Below are positions 1 through 13,075 of a DNA stretch of 64,000 bases, in pieces. The stretch comes from Trichoplax sp. H2. Taxonomy: Eukaryota > Placozoa > Uniplacotomia > Trichoplacea. Position numbers and translations under genes: made by a program. The stretch's first letter is position 1, and each line of letters starts with the position of its first letter. Under the pieces are notes generated by a model. That model did not search any database and was not told where the DNA came from. It saw only the letters and a list, made by a program, of their open reading frames with translations. The DNA lies in NCBI GenBank assembly GCA_003344405.1, contig NOWV01000067.1, forward strand, positions 186,001 to 250,000. The letters run 5' to 3'.

Positions 1-744
1 TGCAACCACAGGTAATTGCTACTTAAATTATTTCATAATATAGTCATTATTTTTATATAACGATGTAAATAGTTATTAACCGATTTTTATGATATCATTT
101 ATATCAAGGAATAAATTATTATTAATAAGGTAGGTCTGCTTCTTAACATATCAGGATACTTTAATAAGTTTTTATACTGGAAAGGAAAAGGTTCTTGACT
201 GATCGCTATAATCTAGTTTATGTCTAGTCGGTAGATCATTCTCAATTTTCATTCATAAACACATACTACTTAAATCAAAACGTAATACGTACATAGAAAG
301 ATTATTTTATACAAAGACGTAAAATAATTGCCAACTAGTCATCTAGGCATAAAATATTTCGAAGAATTACTCTTAAATGTCTAAATTACACTTAGATGCT
401 GACATTGCTGTTATAAACAAAGAAATAAATTAGTTCTAAATGGGTCATTATAATATAGTCTACATTAATGAGAAAATGCGGCAAAAACTTGAAAGCCATT
501 ACTATTGTTGTTATATTTATGAATGCAGATAATTATTGACTAGTCATAAGGCTTGCGGGATTTAAAAATTTCTTGTAGGAGTTAATTAAAATAATAAATC
601 ATTATAATAAAATTTTCAGGTATAAAGACCATCATATGAATTATTTTCAAGGTGTTATAATCGATGTTTTAGACAAGGTAAGGGGTCTTCTTTATAATGT
701 AATATATATACATACATCTATCAGTATAGCCTTAAACTGTATAT

Positions 745-1150
745 TTCTAGTCATTAGGTACGATAGCATAAATTTCTTGATATTGCTATCTACAATTGTA
801 TAAAAATGAGTAGTTACGAACTACCTGCTATAAATTTAATCTTTTTTTCAGAGTAAATTATTAAGTTTAAGTTAAAAAATAGTTTTCCAGCTAATCTCAA
901 TATCTAGATCGATGTTGTAAGACCCGATCAGCTAAGTAGAATTTATAAATTACTTTAATATGCATTTCTAGTCATTATAATGGAAATATGACAGCATCAT
1001 TTTTTTTATAGTGTTATCTACGCTTTCATAGAGAGGTAAACAGTTATTGGTTAGCCGTCATAATTTGAATCTATAGCTAGGAGTAAATTATTGTGTTCGA
1101 ATTAAAATAAGTTCTTCTAGCTAGTCTCAGTACCTAGTTCGATATTTTTT
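745..1150. repeat. degenerate direct repeat, ~220-bp unit, two copies
   Basis: Copy 1 (about 745-930) and copy 2 (about 964-1150) share the same ordered landmarks: TCTAGTCATTA at the left end, a GCTATCTAC/GTTATCTAC block, then GTAAATTATT followed by a TAGTTTTCCAGCTA or AGTTCTTCTAGCTA block and TCTCA..ATCTAG/CCTAG..TCGAT at the right end. The offset is about 219 bp. A weaker TGACTAGTCATAAGG block near 538 may be a third, mostly lost unit. No coding frame runs through it. Confidence 0.5.
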
Positions 1151-4100
1151 TTGTTTTGAGATTCTATCCAGTAAAGAAATTTAGATAGCGATGATTCATA
1201 GTTTCGAATAATTTAAAATTGAATTGATGTTTGATATGCCTGCTTCTTATTTTAACATCATGATAGCCTCATGTACTTCTATAGAAATATTAATTCATCT
1301 GATTCGACGGACTCATCGTAATTCATGATCACAAACTTTCTATAGTATGATGAAAGGATCGCTTTGCTCGAGTTTATTGTTTCTTTTATTCTTATGAGCT
1401 TACCTTAAATTATCTTCATCCATGCATAAAATATAGCGATAATGTTTAAAATCATCATGGCAAAGCTATTATTATGAACGAATAATAGATCATTGCAGTT
1501 AACATAATATTATATAGATAATACTATACGTAGGTCGTCACAAGTTAATAAATCTTTACATAGATTAAAAACTATACTTTGCGATGGAGTAAATTTATTA
1601 TGTGATGGAAAGTCTACTTTAAGCTTATTAGTATTGTTCCATTACATTTAAGTATATAAGTTATGCACTCGCTGAGTTTGTTTTACTTTTAATTATTCAG
1701 GAAAGATTTTTATCTCTCAATAACATGTTGAGAATTTTTAAAGTATAATTGCATAATGATAATCCAATGGATCGTAACCATATCGATTGACTGCATTTAT
1801 GGTTTTGTTAAAGTTGAAAACAATATATTGATATTAATCTTTCAAAATTAATTATTCAGCTAACCATAGTTGATATACACCTATTTCATAACATTATTAC
1901 TATTTGGCCTAGTTGGCCAGTAATGATAAGAATACTGTACCAAGTTAATAAATGTGATGATCAGTAGTAGCTGGTCGTTTATTATTGTATTGATATACTT
2001 ACTTTTCGTGACGGATGAAGACGTGGCTTAATATGATTATCCTCGAGGACGGTAATTGTACATGGGCTAACGGGTTGTTGGTGAGTTGCTTCTGAGCTAA
2101 CACCAGAACTAGCTATATCCCACTATATTATTTAATCCCAGCACAGGGTAAGATAAAAAATGATTATCAAGAAGACATCAAATGTATAAGAAAAAAATTA
2201 ATTCATGAGCTGATTAAATCTTGTGAATTACAAAAAGAAGTACAGTGTAAAAGGAAATGGAACATAGATTATCATTTGTCTAAATCTATAAACTAACTGA
2301 AGATGTGCAGTATGGAATCAATAAAATTGTATCGGCATATATTATCGTAATAAAGTCCTAATAGTACAGTGAAAAAAAATAGAGCATTCCTCTTAAATAA
2401 AATCTTGTGATGATTTTTTATGAGACAGAGATGGACTGGGCAAATGATAAAATAAAATGCTAATATTATTATTTGTTATTACACTAGACATGGATGCAGG
2501 ATAATATTGATAGCAGCAAATCGGAAATAAGAATGGGAATTAAAAGACTTTATAATGACTGTCTATGTATATTGTGAATACAAGTATATGCTGGTAGGTA
2601 AAGAGGAAAATGAAACAGAACGATGAGACCAAATGATCATTACCTAGACTCAAAGCAGTACTACAACAATTTCTATGCTTACAACAGATACCAAAGTAGC
2701 CATTGATAACAGTTGCAATGGTGGTAGAAAATTTCAATCATTTATCCTATGTATTTCTTGAATTATTTTAAAATTTGCACTCATCCCTCTCCCATACATC
2801 TTGAAATTATCGTTAACTATTGTCATAGCAAAAATAATTATACTAATAAGACAATCAAGCAATCCTTGTTTATTTTACCTTATTCAATTCGCTACGTTGT
2901 TCTACTAAATGATAGAAGATCGCTTCGGCCATTGGAGAGCGTTGGATATTAACTAAAATGGATTCAAAAAAGAAACGAAGCAATTTTATTTTGGATCTAA
3001 TCGAATCTTGGATAACAACATAGTAAAAGTCAATATAATGAGTCATCACCAGACATATCATAATATGCAGACATTACATTGATTATCATCCGATGACCAT
3101 TACAAGACAAATTGTTTAATAAACAAGATAAGGGTATAGAAATTAGATGGTGATCATCATCGTGTTGACATTGATTATCGATTGAGGTAGGTGGGCAGGG
3201 AAATAAAATCAAAATGTTGCCAATTTATGCACGTTCAGTTACAAATACGAGTCAACGATGAGTTTTAGACCCCGATGCTCTATTCCATAAAAATAAACAG
3301 TCGAAAATGGATCGAGTAGATTCCTAAGTTAAATCGAAAAAGATTACCCTAAATTTATCTTACTTTAGAATACGACTACGCTCATTTTGTCTCTATTACA
3401 TGAATTATTATCATTATAAAATTCAAGTTAGTTTATTAATATTACATCACTAACCCTGTACTGTATTAAATCAACAATTTCACTTATTATTATAATCGTA
3501 AGTTGGACTTTATCAATCACTAACAATTTAAGCTAAACTTACTGATTCTCCTATTTTTTTGGCTATTTAATAAAGCTTGATATAATTTGAACTCATATAG
3601 AATCGCTACAAATGATCAGCTCATGTTTGTCGTTCTAGCAATAGAAGTAATAGTAGGCGATGCTAAGTAAATACATCTTTGCCATCAAAATCTACTCTTA
3701 CAAAGACAGGGAAGAGCGCAAAGCGGTATCACGGCTATTGAAAGGCCAATTTAAAAAGTACAGCCGTTGGGAAATGATAGCTGATGACAAGTAGAAACAA
3801 TAACTTGAAATTTACTGGACAAGTAGAGAGCTAATTGAAAAGATATTAGTCTTGCTCGGAAAATTGTCAGTGTTGATGATTAATTGTATGCTTATTGGAA
3901 GGGGATAATCGAGTTGAGAGTTGTTACTAAAAATCATTATTTTAGTCACGATGATTACAGCAGTTGAATAATTGAGTATTGGGAATAGACGTACATTATT
4001 CCAATATTTTACAGTATTATTATTCCTGTAATAATAAAGCAAGGTAAACGATTGTTTTTTCTGCTTTTAAAAAGGAAATTTTCTCTACGAGACAAGATCT

Positions 4101-5528
4101 TCCATATGGAAAGCAAACTAAAAAGAACTTTGGGCGATGATCAAATCTCTACGTGATAGTAGATGAGCAGCCAAACTTGTGAACATTGACGTATGAATCG
4201 AATACAAAGATCAAGCTAGTGGATAATGAAATTGCTTTTCTACGTTATTTATCCACTTTATCCAACGATAATTCAGTTCATAAATATAAAGAAATAGCGA
4301 CTGCTTAGGAAAGCTCATTGACTCGATTATCAATCATCACGAAATCGAACATGTAAATATTCATAATAATGAATAAAAAGATAGAGACGATAGGAATGAG
4401 TATCTGGATTTGAAATATTTGAATGATGGTAGGCTTAATTGGTTACAGTATATCATAGAATAAAAAATTAACTTTAACTGGATTTTTTGTTAGTTGGCTA
4501 ATCAAATTAATAAAGATCGATGATTTGTCGATTTAATTTCCTCTTAATGCTGTTATAACTTATTTGCACGACTACATTATAAGCAGATTAGCAACATGGC
4601 GTGATTATAATCTAAGACGATGAATATGGAAAATAAGATATTTTCCAAGCTTTATGTCGGATGAAAAAATAAAATAAAAAGACGTAAATGAAACGATCGA
4701 TTAATAATACGGGCAATAACCAACTCTAATTATGCTATGATAACTTAATTTTTTTCCTCCTATGTCCTACGTATTGTCGACATAAGTAAACGAGATCATT
4801 TACCTGCACAAACAAACATGACCGAATACTTAGGCGATTTTTTCTTTTTCCGCTTTAAAAAATTTAATCCGGTAAAGGCCATGATCTGGATTGATTGACT
4901 AAGGTTAATTACGATTTGATAATCCTTCCTAGAATTGGATTACATTATTTTTTTATTATTTTTATTTTTATAGCTGATAAATTTACTAGCAGCCAACACA
5001 AATTGGGGATTAGAACTAGCAGTAATATGAATCGCTACTGGATAGTCCAACTTACCCCTTGGGATAATCGCTAATGGAAATAGACCTATTCGCTTGCGAT
5101 AGACAATTAACAATAATGATGATCGCTTCCTTCTTAAATCAATTCTTACTGATAGAACGAATGGAGAGTTCGAATCTGCCTAACAGCAATCATTTTACTC
5201 TGGCTTGATCATTTTCAATTGTATGGCGATGATTGTGGAAAATTGTTACTTGCCAGGATTACTCTCTGATGTTGATCGGTTAGACTGTGCTAGGTGCCCG
5301 ATTGACTTTACGATCGGCTTAATTAATATCTCTCCAGCTTTTCTATAGACTGTCGATTCTTTTAAAATCACTGAAATATATAAAATATGACAGCTTGACG
5401 GATAATCAGCACTGGCTATTATGATGTTAATTTATTATTATTCTTGATTATTGTTATGAAGATGTTAAAATAGAGTTACCAGCCCCTAGTCGAAGACGAC
5501 AGCCTCAACATTCTCACTCGCTCGTTCC

Positions 5529-5675
5529 ATGTATACTTTACGAGTATATCTATACATCTATATATATATATACTAGCTATATATACATGCATCTAGATAA
5601 ACATACTAGATATATATGTACATCTAGGTATGGATACTATATATTTATATATACATACATCTATATAAGTCTATA
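5529..5675. repeat. TA/CATA-rich low-complexity tract
   Basis: Runs of TATATA, ACATACATCTA and CATCTATATA motifs dominate this stretch. It looks like a degenerate microsatellite, and the short open frame across it (from 5587) is an artefact of the repeat. Confidence 0.6.
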
Positions 5676-7759
5676 CGTGCCGAAAGGTCTATGGACTGTT
5701 TGTATACATAGAGTAGCTAAGTCAATCTCAGTTCATCATGATTGGCATGATATCAACATGCCTAACTGTGAAAATAGGCCAGCTGGATAGACAATAATAT
5801 AACTGTAGGTTATTATTCTTCTTCTTCCTTATCATTGTGTCGTTATTGTATAGACAAATCTATATACGATAGATTGGAAAGAAATTTAGCCTGTACATAG
5901 AAATTGTCGCTATGATACAAAGTCTAGACTATTGATAGCTATTATCTTAATATATTTAAACTATATCTAGCCTGTATAGTATTGATCGATGCATTTAGCA
6001 ATATATTCTTATATTTTTAAGCGTAGGATCAACGACGACAATAAAAATAATATATCATATTATTCAAAAGTAACCAATACAAGGAATACTTATGAGAAAG
6101 AGAGAAGAGAAATCAACTTATTGAAAAATAAATAGACTGTAATTCCTATCCAATTATTTCATCAACACCGATACTGAACTGCTTTAATACATTGTCGATG
6201 ACGGCTATCTATTTATTGAATCGAGATGTAATCCTTATTAATTATATTTAGCAAGGAAGGGAATGAAGGGAAAATAACCTTTTTCCGCTCAGGATTGCAA
6301 ATGTCCAAGAGTTTCATGTGAGTCCAACATCCTGCAATGGCTAAGTTAGCATCTAATTTTAGTAGGTTTTGTGTAGGCGGATTAGTAAAAAATAAACTAT
6401 TATTGATTATTTTATAAATGTTGTCCACTGCTATTCTATTCACACCATGAAAAACATCCGTAGCATTTCTACTCTCACGGCTGTAACAATAATGATATAT
6501 GAAAACTACAGAGAAAAGAACAATACAGTATACGAAATACTATTCAAGACTAGGATAATATTGTCGTAGACTTCCTTTAGATTTTAGGCTATTATGGCTA
6601 TCAATGTAGTCGTTGAGTTCATTTCATGACATACTTCAATTTGTAAGTCGATTTTTCTCTCCTTTGCTAGACAAGCGTTGCCACATGACATCAAAATGAG
6701 AGAGGATAATCAACACATCATCATTGTTACGTCTTATTCTTTTCCTCTCTCTCTGTTCAATTAGATAGCTTGGTTTGAACATCCAAAATCTAACAATATC
6801 GTAATAGAACGGTAGAATACTTTATATGGATTAGTCAATCTCTTGTGAAATCATGACATACGAGTGGGGTTTGTTCTTAGTGATGGGAAATTCTTACAAT
6901 AATAACCAACTATTGATGACTATCCAACGTTTATAAAATAAAATAATATTAATCTTAACATAACTACTTGCAACTTGCCTGGATAAGTCATAACAACTAT
7001 CCTTATCCGATATGATAACTAATAGATTTAACTAACCACGGACTAGATAGTATCTTGTTAAATGGGATATTCATTGCCTATGATTGGAACGTATACATTT
7101 TTATGGTGTATATATTTTGAGTTATTTTCTAAAATGATTGAAAAACAGAAGACCTTTGTTCCTTTATTTTTCAATACTCTCGTACAATTCGTTAATTTTA
7201 CTGCAAACAGCGGACAAATAGTTAATCCGGTAGGACTAAAAATAGTCCTATACTGCTGTTGGCAGAGGTGTAGTGTTGTTCATCACCATTGTAGAGGATA
7301 TGGACAAGTCATAATTGGAAGTTTCCATTTTTATTGATAATTATCTTCCTACTGCAATAGTACAGAGTCTCTCCAACAGGTAATATAAGTGTTGCTAATT
7401 TAGATACGTATAAGGATATAGAAAAGTATCGATGGCCGATAAAAAATCAATTTTCAAGCCGTAAAACTCTGCTCAATCTTGTCATAAAATGATAATAGCC
7501 TTTTAGTGCATATAGTATGTATTAATAACAATCGCGAAATAAAGAATAGTCTAAAAAATGAGCCTTACATGCCGATTACATGCATAAAACAAATTAGAAG
7601 CCCAGAGACATTCTGTTATGCAGATACAGCATTTATAAGCAAACCTTTAATTATGTACAAACAACAACTATAAAATAAATAGTGTATTTGTATTAAAAAT
7701 GACTTTATAATGCGAAATCTTACGTAATTTCAATCATAAGCATAAGAATAGATTAGGGT

Positions 7760-9200
7760 GGAAAAACTCGATTTAATATACAATTTACTCCGTCTCAACG
7801 TCAGCCACGGAATAAATTAAGAATAACGTCCAACCTTCATCTCTAGCTATGTTTAATTTTAGAATTCAGATCATGAGTAAAGCAATGAAGGATAATGACT
7901 ATACTGTATTTATAGGCTATTTTGCCGCATTTCAACGTTAGCTAGAGAATAAGTCTACGGCAGGAAATTAAACGAATTTTAAATATTACCTAGGCTCAAT
8001 TTTATGACACTAAGATATCTGCAGAGGAATCTGCTAAGATTAAATATGGATGTAGTATTATAGACCATTTGGGTGCGTTCGATATTCCTTATAGAATGAC
8101 TAAGAGATTAAAAATGACTCTCAAATGTTGTTCAAATATAGTCTTACAGCACAAAATCATCTATACAGGAATCAGCTGTAGTCTATTGCGGATGTGATAT
8201 TGATACACTATTTGGCCACATCAAAGTGTTAGGTATAAGATAAATATTAAATAAGAAATCCAAGGTACCTCCGATGTTGCCAGAGTTCAATTCATTGCAT
8301 TAAATCTCAATCAAGTAATTCTACTGCGCTCTTATGCTGATACAATATTAATAGACCATTTGACTATGTTTGACAGTTAGCTATGAAATTAGAAATTAGA
8401 GGATCTACGATACTATAGTACTGATGCGGTATTAATACACCTTTATACTACATGTAACGATTGACGATGAAATTAGAAATTGGAGGATCTGCTATAATAT
8501 CATGCGGATACGGTATTGATAAATTAATTATTTGATATATTTAAACGTTAGCCATGTATTAGAAAGCAGGAGATCTGTTATAATAGAGTATGGATACGGT
8601 GTTTATAGGTTCTTTAGCTGCATTAAATATTAGTGTTGGCATAAAGAAGAAGTAATGATCGACTCTTAGATGTTTTCTAGAGTCAATTTTGTAGTATGAA
8701 ATTATCAATAGCAGGAATCTCCTATTGTGAAAACAAAGCTGATAGACTATTTTGCCATAATTATTCAATTGTCAGCTATTAAATTAGAAACAAGAAAATT
8801 TGCTATAGTGTAACATGAATTCGGTATTTATAGCTCATTTGACTACGTTTAAGGGTTAACTATAAAATCAGAAAACAAGTAAATTTACTGTGGTACAATA
8901 TGTTACGAATATGATATTTTATAGACTATTTGACTATGTTAAACCATTGGTTATAAAGTCGACAATTAGGGAATTTCCAATAATGTAATACAGATTTAGT
9001 ATTTCTTGACTATTTAGGTTAGCTATGGAATAAAGAATAATTAATGTTGACTCTTTGATACTATTCGACCCAATTTTGAGTATTGCAATTATAGGCACAG
9101 GAATAAACTGCAATACAATGAGGATGGAATATTTTACAGATAAACTGCTGCGTTAGAATATTAGCGATAGCATAGATTTGAAAGTTTAATCGTTAGAATT
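7760..9200. repeat. degenerate ~90-bp tandem repeat series
   Basis: Similar blocks recur in the same order along this stretch: a GA(T/C)..GGTATT(A/T)ATAG element, a CATTTGACTA(C/T)GTTT element, a GTTAGCTATGAAATTAGAAA element and a GGATCTGCTATAATA element. Clear starts of the GGTATT element are near 8338, 8430, 8509, 8592, 8820, 8910 and 8995, so the core period is 80-92 bp with some longer gaps. Copies differ by many substitutions and small indels, so the array is old. The stretch has no sustained open frame on either strand. Confidence 0.55.
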
Positions 9201-10920
9201 AATGAAAGATTAAATTGACTCTCGTATGCAATCAATATTTTATAACATCAAATCGTAAGCAAGCCAATATAATCTACTATACTATACTAAAAATAATACT
9301 TATACAAATGTGATATTTATATACCACTTACTATATTTTATTAGTGTCGATCTTGGGGTAAATAGGGAAAATAAAAACGACTGTCATATATTGTCTGTGC
9401 TGATAATAGAATATAGAATGATAAGTAACGATTAATCGAAATCCTATTTTCCAAAGGCCCAATTTAATTATCAGCGTGGACTGTACACTGTCACGTACAG
9501 TACTTTCGGGAAAGGCTATTAGGCCATGACTAATTAAATAGCTTGAAATATTCAATAATTCATTCAATATAATTATCAATAAATTATTAATATCGAAATG
9601 GATGGAGTGTCCATCATTGCAATATACGGTACGATTAAATTAAATTGATCTTTAAACCTTTGCGCAAAGATGGCTTGTATGGTAAGGAATAAGGTCAAAT
9701 TAAAATATCCTATATGATTTAAAACAATTCTGTTTGTATCTGTACTTTAACAGTTTCTTCAACTCTACTGATCTCTGTATATTTTTGAATATTGCCTCTT
9801 ACTGTTCACTTCTGATGATGTGATCCCGATTAACTAAGCCGGACATGAGCCGATTCTATTTAAATAATTGCTTCGAGATTACGGAAAGACTTTAGGTATT
9901 TTTGTCAATTCTCGGCAAATAAACTAGTCTAGAATTCGAACAATTGATAAAAATATAGATTGTAATCAGTAAATAATCCAAATTAGCGAAATGTCTGTCA
10001 TTTGACTAGCAGTTAATTTAATTAAATTAATTTTGTAGGTATAAAAATAAAAGATAGACAGATTATAACGATGATATTTTAACTATAGACTACTTAATTA
10101 CGGAAAATGCTTTATAATTTGTTAAATATTCTGTGATGAAATAAATAGTTTAGACTAGTTTGGATTAGCGAATTCGTAAGTAATTATTAACAGTCGGTAT
10201 AATATATGAAATCCGCAAAGATCTCTTACCATGATATTTATCTGGGTTATAATACTTACGAATTGTACCAAGAGGTTAGCTACCAGGTAAATTGTTTTTT
10301 GTGCTTGTTAATTATATATTATTAGCCCAGTCATGGATAAAACTTTACGCGATTATTAGTCGTTCGTGATTAAATAATCTTTTATATAACCTTATATAAG
10401 CTGGCAAGTTCATCGCATCAAGATCATTGAATTTTGGATCGCTAAATGATTATATAGAATTATTTTCTATTTTTTGAATATTGAACATCTTTACAAGGTT
10501 GATCTATATTTTACTATAATTTGTAGCTTTAATCCATACGTGTCAGTTAAATAGAGTTACGGATTCTGTATAATATAAAATATAGTGCCTTTCGACCAAT
10601 TATCAAATTCTTTAATCGCGGTCTATTCCACGGTCGATTACCGTACTAAATGACTGATAGATTTTCTACTATTGATTATGACTAGTAGCGTAACCTTATA
10701 AACTGATTAGTTTTCTTACTTTAGTTCATATATTCAATTAGTTTATGTAAGAGAACAGTAATGGGCTCTTCATTTTTCGTATGTAGCTGTTCTGTGCATT
10801 GCTTGTCAATAAATACTCAAAATCATTTATATACAGCACATGAGCTAACTATTTCAAATACGACTAGTGCAAACTCCCGTCGCTTTGCTGACGGTTTACG
10901 ATAATGTGCTCATTTAACAG
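9200..10920. other. intergenic, nothing recognised
   Basis: A+T-rich sequence without a supported gene, RNA or clear repeat. The only longer open frame (minus, 9331-9579, 82 codons) has no recognisable domain and no coding-like composition. Confidence 0.5.
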
Positions 10921-10929
10921 ATAGTATTA

Positions 10930-11766
10930 CCATTTGATAGACCTGTCAGATTTTAGATAGCCCATGATGAAGTAATTTGCAGTATGGAATGGCTTATGGG
11001 ATTAGTTTGAAAATGGCGAGGGTAAACTATCTATAGACAGGTCCGAGCCGAGGTGTATTTATATCTGTAGTGTATATTAAGAGTACAATATACTTGTATT
11101 CATTATTCCTTTGACGGTGAAAGAGAGAGTATACAATTCTGGATAGTCCACGATGAAATAATCTACAGTGCGGAATATCTGATAGCCTAATTTTGAAAAA
11201 TAGCAAGGGCAAACTATCTATAGACAGCTTCGAGGTATGTTTATTTCTGTAGAGTATAACAGACTTGGTAAGAGTGTATATTATTCCTTCCATGATGGAA
11301 AATAGAGTACGCAATTCTGAATATTCCATGATGAAATAATTCTTCTGGGTTGTAGGATAGCTCCTAGTATCATTTGAAAGCAGCAAGGGCAACTATCCAC
11401 TGATATGACCGGGGTACATTTGTTTTCTGTAGAGTACTGTATTAACAGATTCAGTAAGGATGTTGCTATTCCTTCCATGATGGAAAATAGAGTATGCAAT
11501 TCTGGATAATCCAAGATGAAATAATTCTTCTGGGATATGGGATAGCTCATAGTATCATTTGAAAGCGGGGGGGGCAAACTATCCACGGACATGTCCGAGG
11601 TACATTTGTTTTCTGTAGAGTAGTGTATTAACAGATTCGGTAAGGATGTTGCTATTCCTTCCATGATGGAAAATAGAGTATGCAATTCTGGATATTCCTT
11701 GATGAAATAACCTGGGATATGAAATAGCTCATCGCCTAATTTTGAAAAGTAGCGGCAACAGACCAC
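10930..11766. repeat. ~185-bp tandem repeat array
   Basis: The landmark CATGATGGAAAATAGAGTA begins at 11291, 11476 and 11662 (spacing 185 and 186 bp), with a more diverged unit near 11112 and a partial one from about 10930. Other shared landmarks are a TTTTCTGTAGAGTA block, a GATGAAATAATT block and a GGGCAAACTATCCA block. The minus strand stays open for 161 codons over 11281-11766 and for 121 codons over 11027-11392, because the 186-bp spacing preserves frame. The encoded unit reads like PELHTLFSIMEGI and resembles no family I know. It abuts the NB-ARC-like fragment on the same strand, so it could be a coding repeat of a dying gene or simply a minisatellite. Confidence 0.7.
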
Positions 11767-12000
11767 CTGCAGTATCTACACCACGGATATTTGCATAAAG
11801 ATGTCCGTCTGGTTGCTGACTCACTATTGCATTTTAGACGTGTTTAGCTAGCGCGGCTGCTCCTTTTCCCTGCAGATACAGTAACTCTAGTACCTCCGCT
11901 ATACTGTTCCGGCACTTTTCTCTAGTAACGATCAGCAGCTTGCTTGCTTGCAACCTTGATAGGTCAAGAACTTCCAGGAGTCCTTGGATAGGTATGCAAA
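11760..12000 (-). pseudogene. decayed NB-ARC/STAND ATPase-like fragment
   Basis: On the minus strand, one frame from about 12000 down to 11760 reads as a STAND-type start with a single in-frame stop (TAA, 11836-11834). In order it shows a VTREKC...VLELL segment, like the VGRE-L..L element before many P-loops; then GKGAAALAKHV, aligning with the G-x-G-K-T-A-L-A Walker A of NB-ARC proteins but with the Lys-Thr positions read as Ala-Ala; then the stop; then QQPDGHLYANIRG, which fits the FPDGQLYVxLRG element that follows the P-loop in bacterial-type NB-ARC/STAND proteins. The frame ends where the 185-bp array begins. The stop and the lost P-loop residues suggest a pseudogene. Intact flanking exons were not found. 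Homology was judged by eye only. Confidence 0.4.
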
Positions 12001-13075
12001 CTGTTTACTTAACCATCGCATTCTCATTCCTGTTCCCTATTTCATCGTTAAGATTCAACAGGATTCCCCTACGAGACTTGAAATCGCTATGTCGATGAGA
12101 TTGATCTTAAGTGGTCCTATTCCATCCTATCATCAATGCCTCAGTCTTGGTATGAGCCAGTGTCGTCTATTAGCTCGATCAACGCTATCTCAAGGAACAT
12201 TTAATCGTTGCTACTATGGCCTTCGTACAAATTCGAGGTAAGTTCTGCGCTAAATTGTGTGCTGAATTAGGCTTACTATTCATGCAAACCGACTCTAGTT
12301 TGCAGCTAGGATAAATAGAGTAATAGTGCAGATATTACTAAGGTCTTGTTGATGAATTTCGATCCAATTAACCGTAATTAATTCATCAAGACTACATGCG
12401 TTGTTGCCTCTTGCTTCCCGTATTCCAAAATCAAGCTAAACAACATCATGTGCTTATTTATGACTTTGCATGCTGATAGATTGTTCAGTGCAGTAGGCAA
12501 ATCGTAGAGAGGGGAATAGCTAATCCATTTAACCATTGATACATATAAGACTACATAATGATCTTGTAAGCCGTTCAAAAATCAATCCATATCATGCACC
12601 CATTTTCATGTTCACACGAGATAAAATTGTTCGTCGCAGTGCACAATCGAGTAGCTGGATCAGATATCCATAACTCATCATACAGCAGTTTCCTATCCTT
12701 TATCTCCTATTCTTGGAGCAATCTAAAACTGACATAATGTACCTGTGTGTTCGACTTAATGCCTGTATATTGTACAAGTCTACTCTACAGTACTCGTAAG
12801 CAAACTGTTGCGTATTACACTAAGTTATAACTGAGAACTGAAAAGTCTGCATTCGATATACGTTTATAAGACTTTCAATCAATTAACGTTTACTTCCTAT
12901 GGGAAGTGTAAATTTCCATGAACTTCTACAAATAATTTGTTTATGCATTGGGCTATGTGCTACTAAAGCACTGTAATTCAACGAAGATACCCTTCTGCCG
13001 ACGAATTCGATGTATAGTAGTCATAATTCGATCAGTACTCTGTTGTCTACGGCATGTTTGATAGTGTATTTATGA
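12001..13075. other. intergenic upstream of the ABC transporter gene
   Basis: No supported gene. A plus-strand open frame at 11984-12241 ends at a GAG/GTAAGT donor-like site but shows no recognisable domain. The last few hundred bases should hold the ABCB8-like promoter; no TATA box or other element stands out. Confidence 0.4.

Larger units (their letters stand above)
1..7740. other. gene-poor A+T-rich region
   Basis: No coding region can be supported here. Open frames are all short (under about 95 codons), A+T-rich, unconserved in appearance and without convincing splice signals around them. The stretch contains an old direct repeat at about 745-1150 and a TA/CATA-rich low-complexity patch at about 5529-5675 (both listed separately). 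A gene with very short exons, or a non-coding RNA, could be missed by eye. Confidence 0.6.

Noticed and set aside
7062-7337. Plus-strand 91-codon open frame
   Set aside because: Has a start and stop but no recognisable domain, no splice context and ordinary local composition; could not be told from chance.
11984-12241. Plus-strand 85-codon open frame ending at a GTAAGT donor-like site
   Set aside because: No domain, and it lies opposite and beyond the NB-ARC-like fragment on the minus strand; a single donor-like site is weak support.
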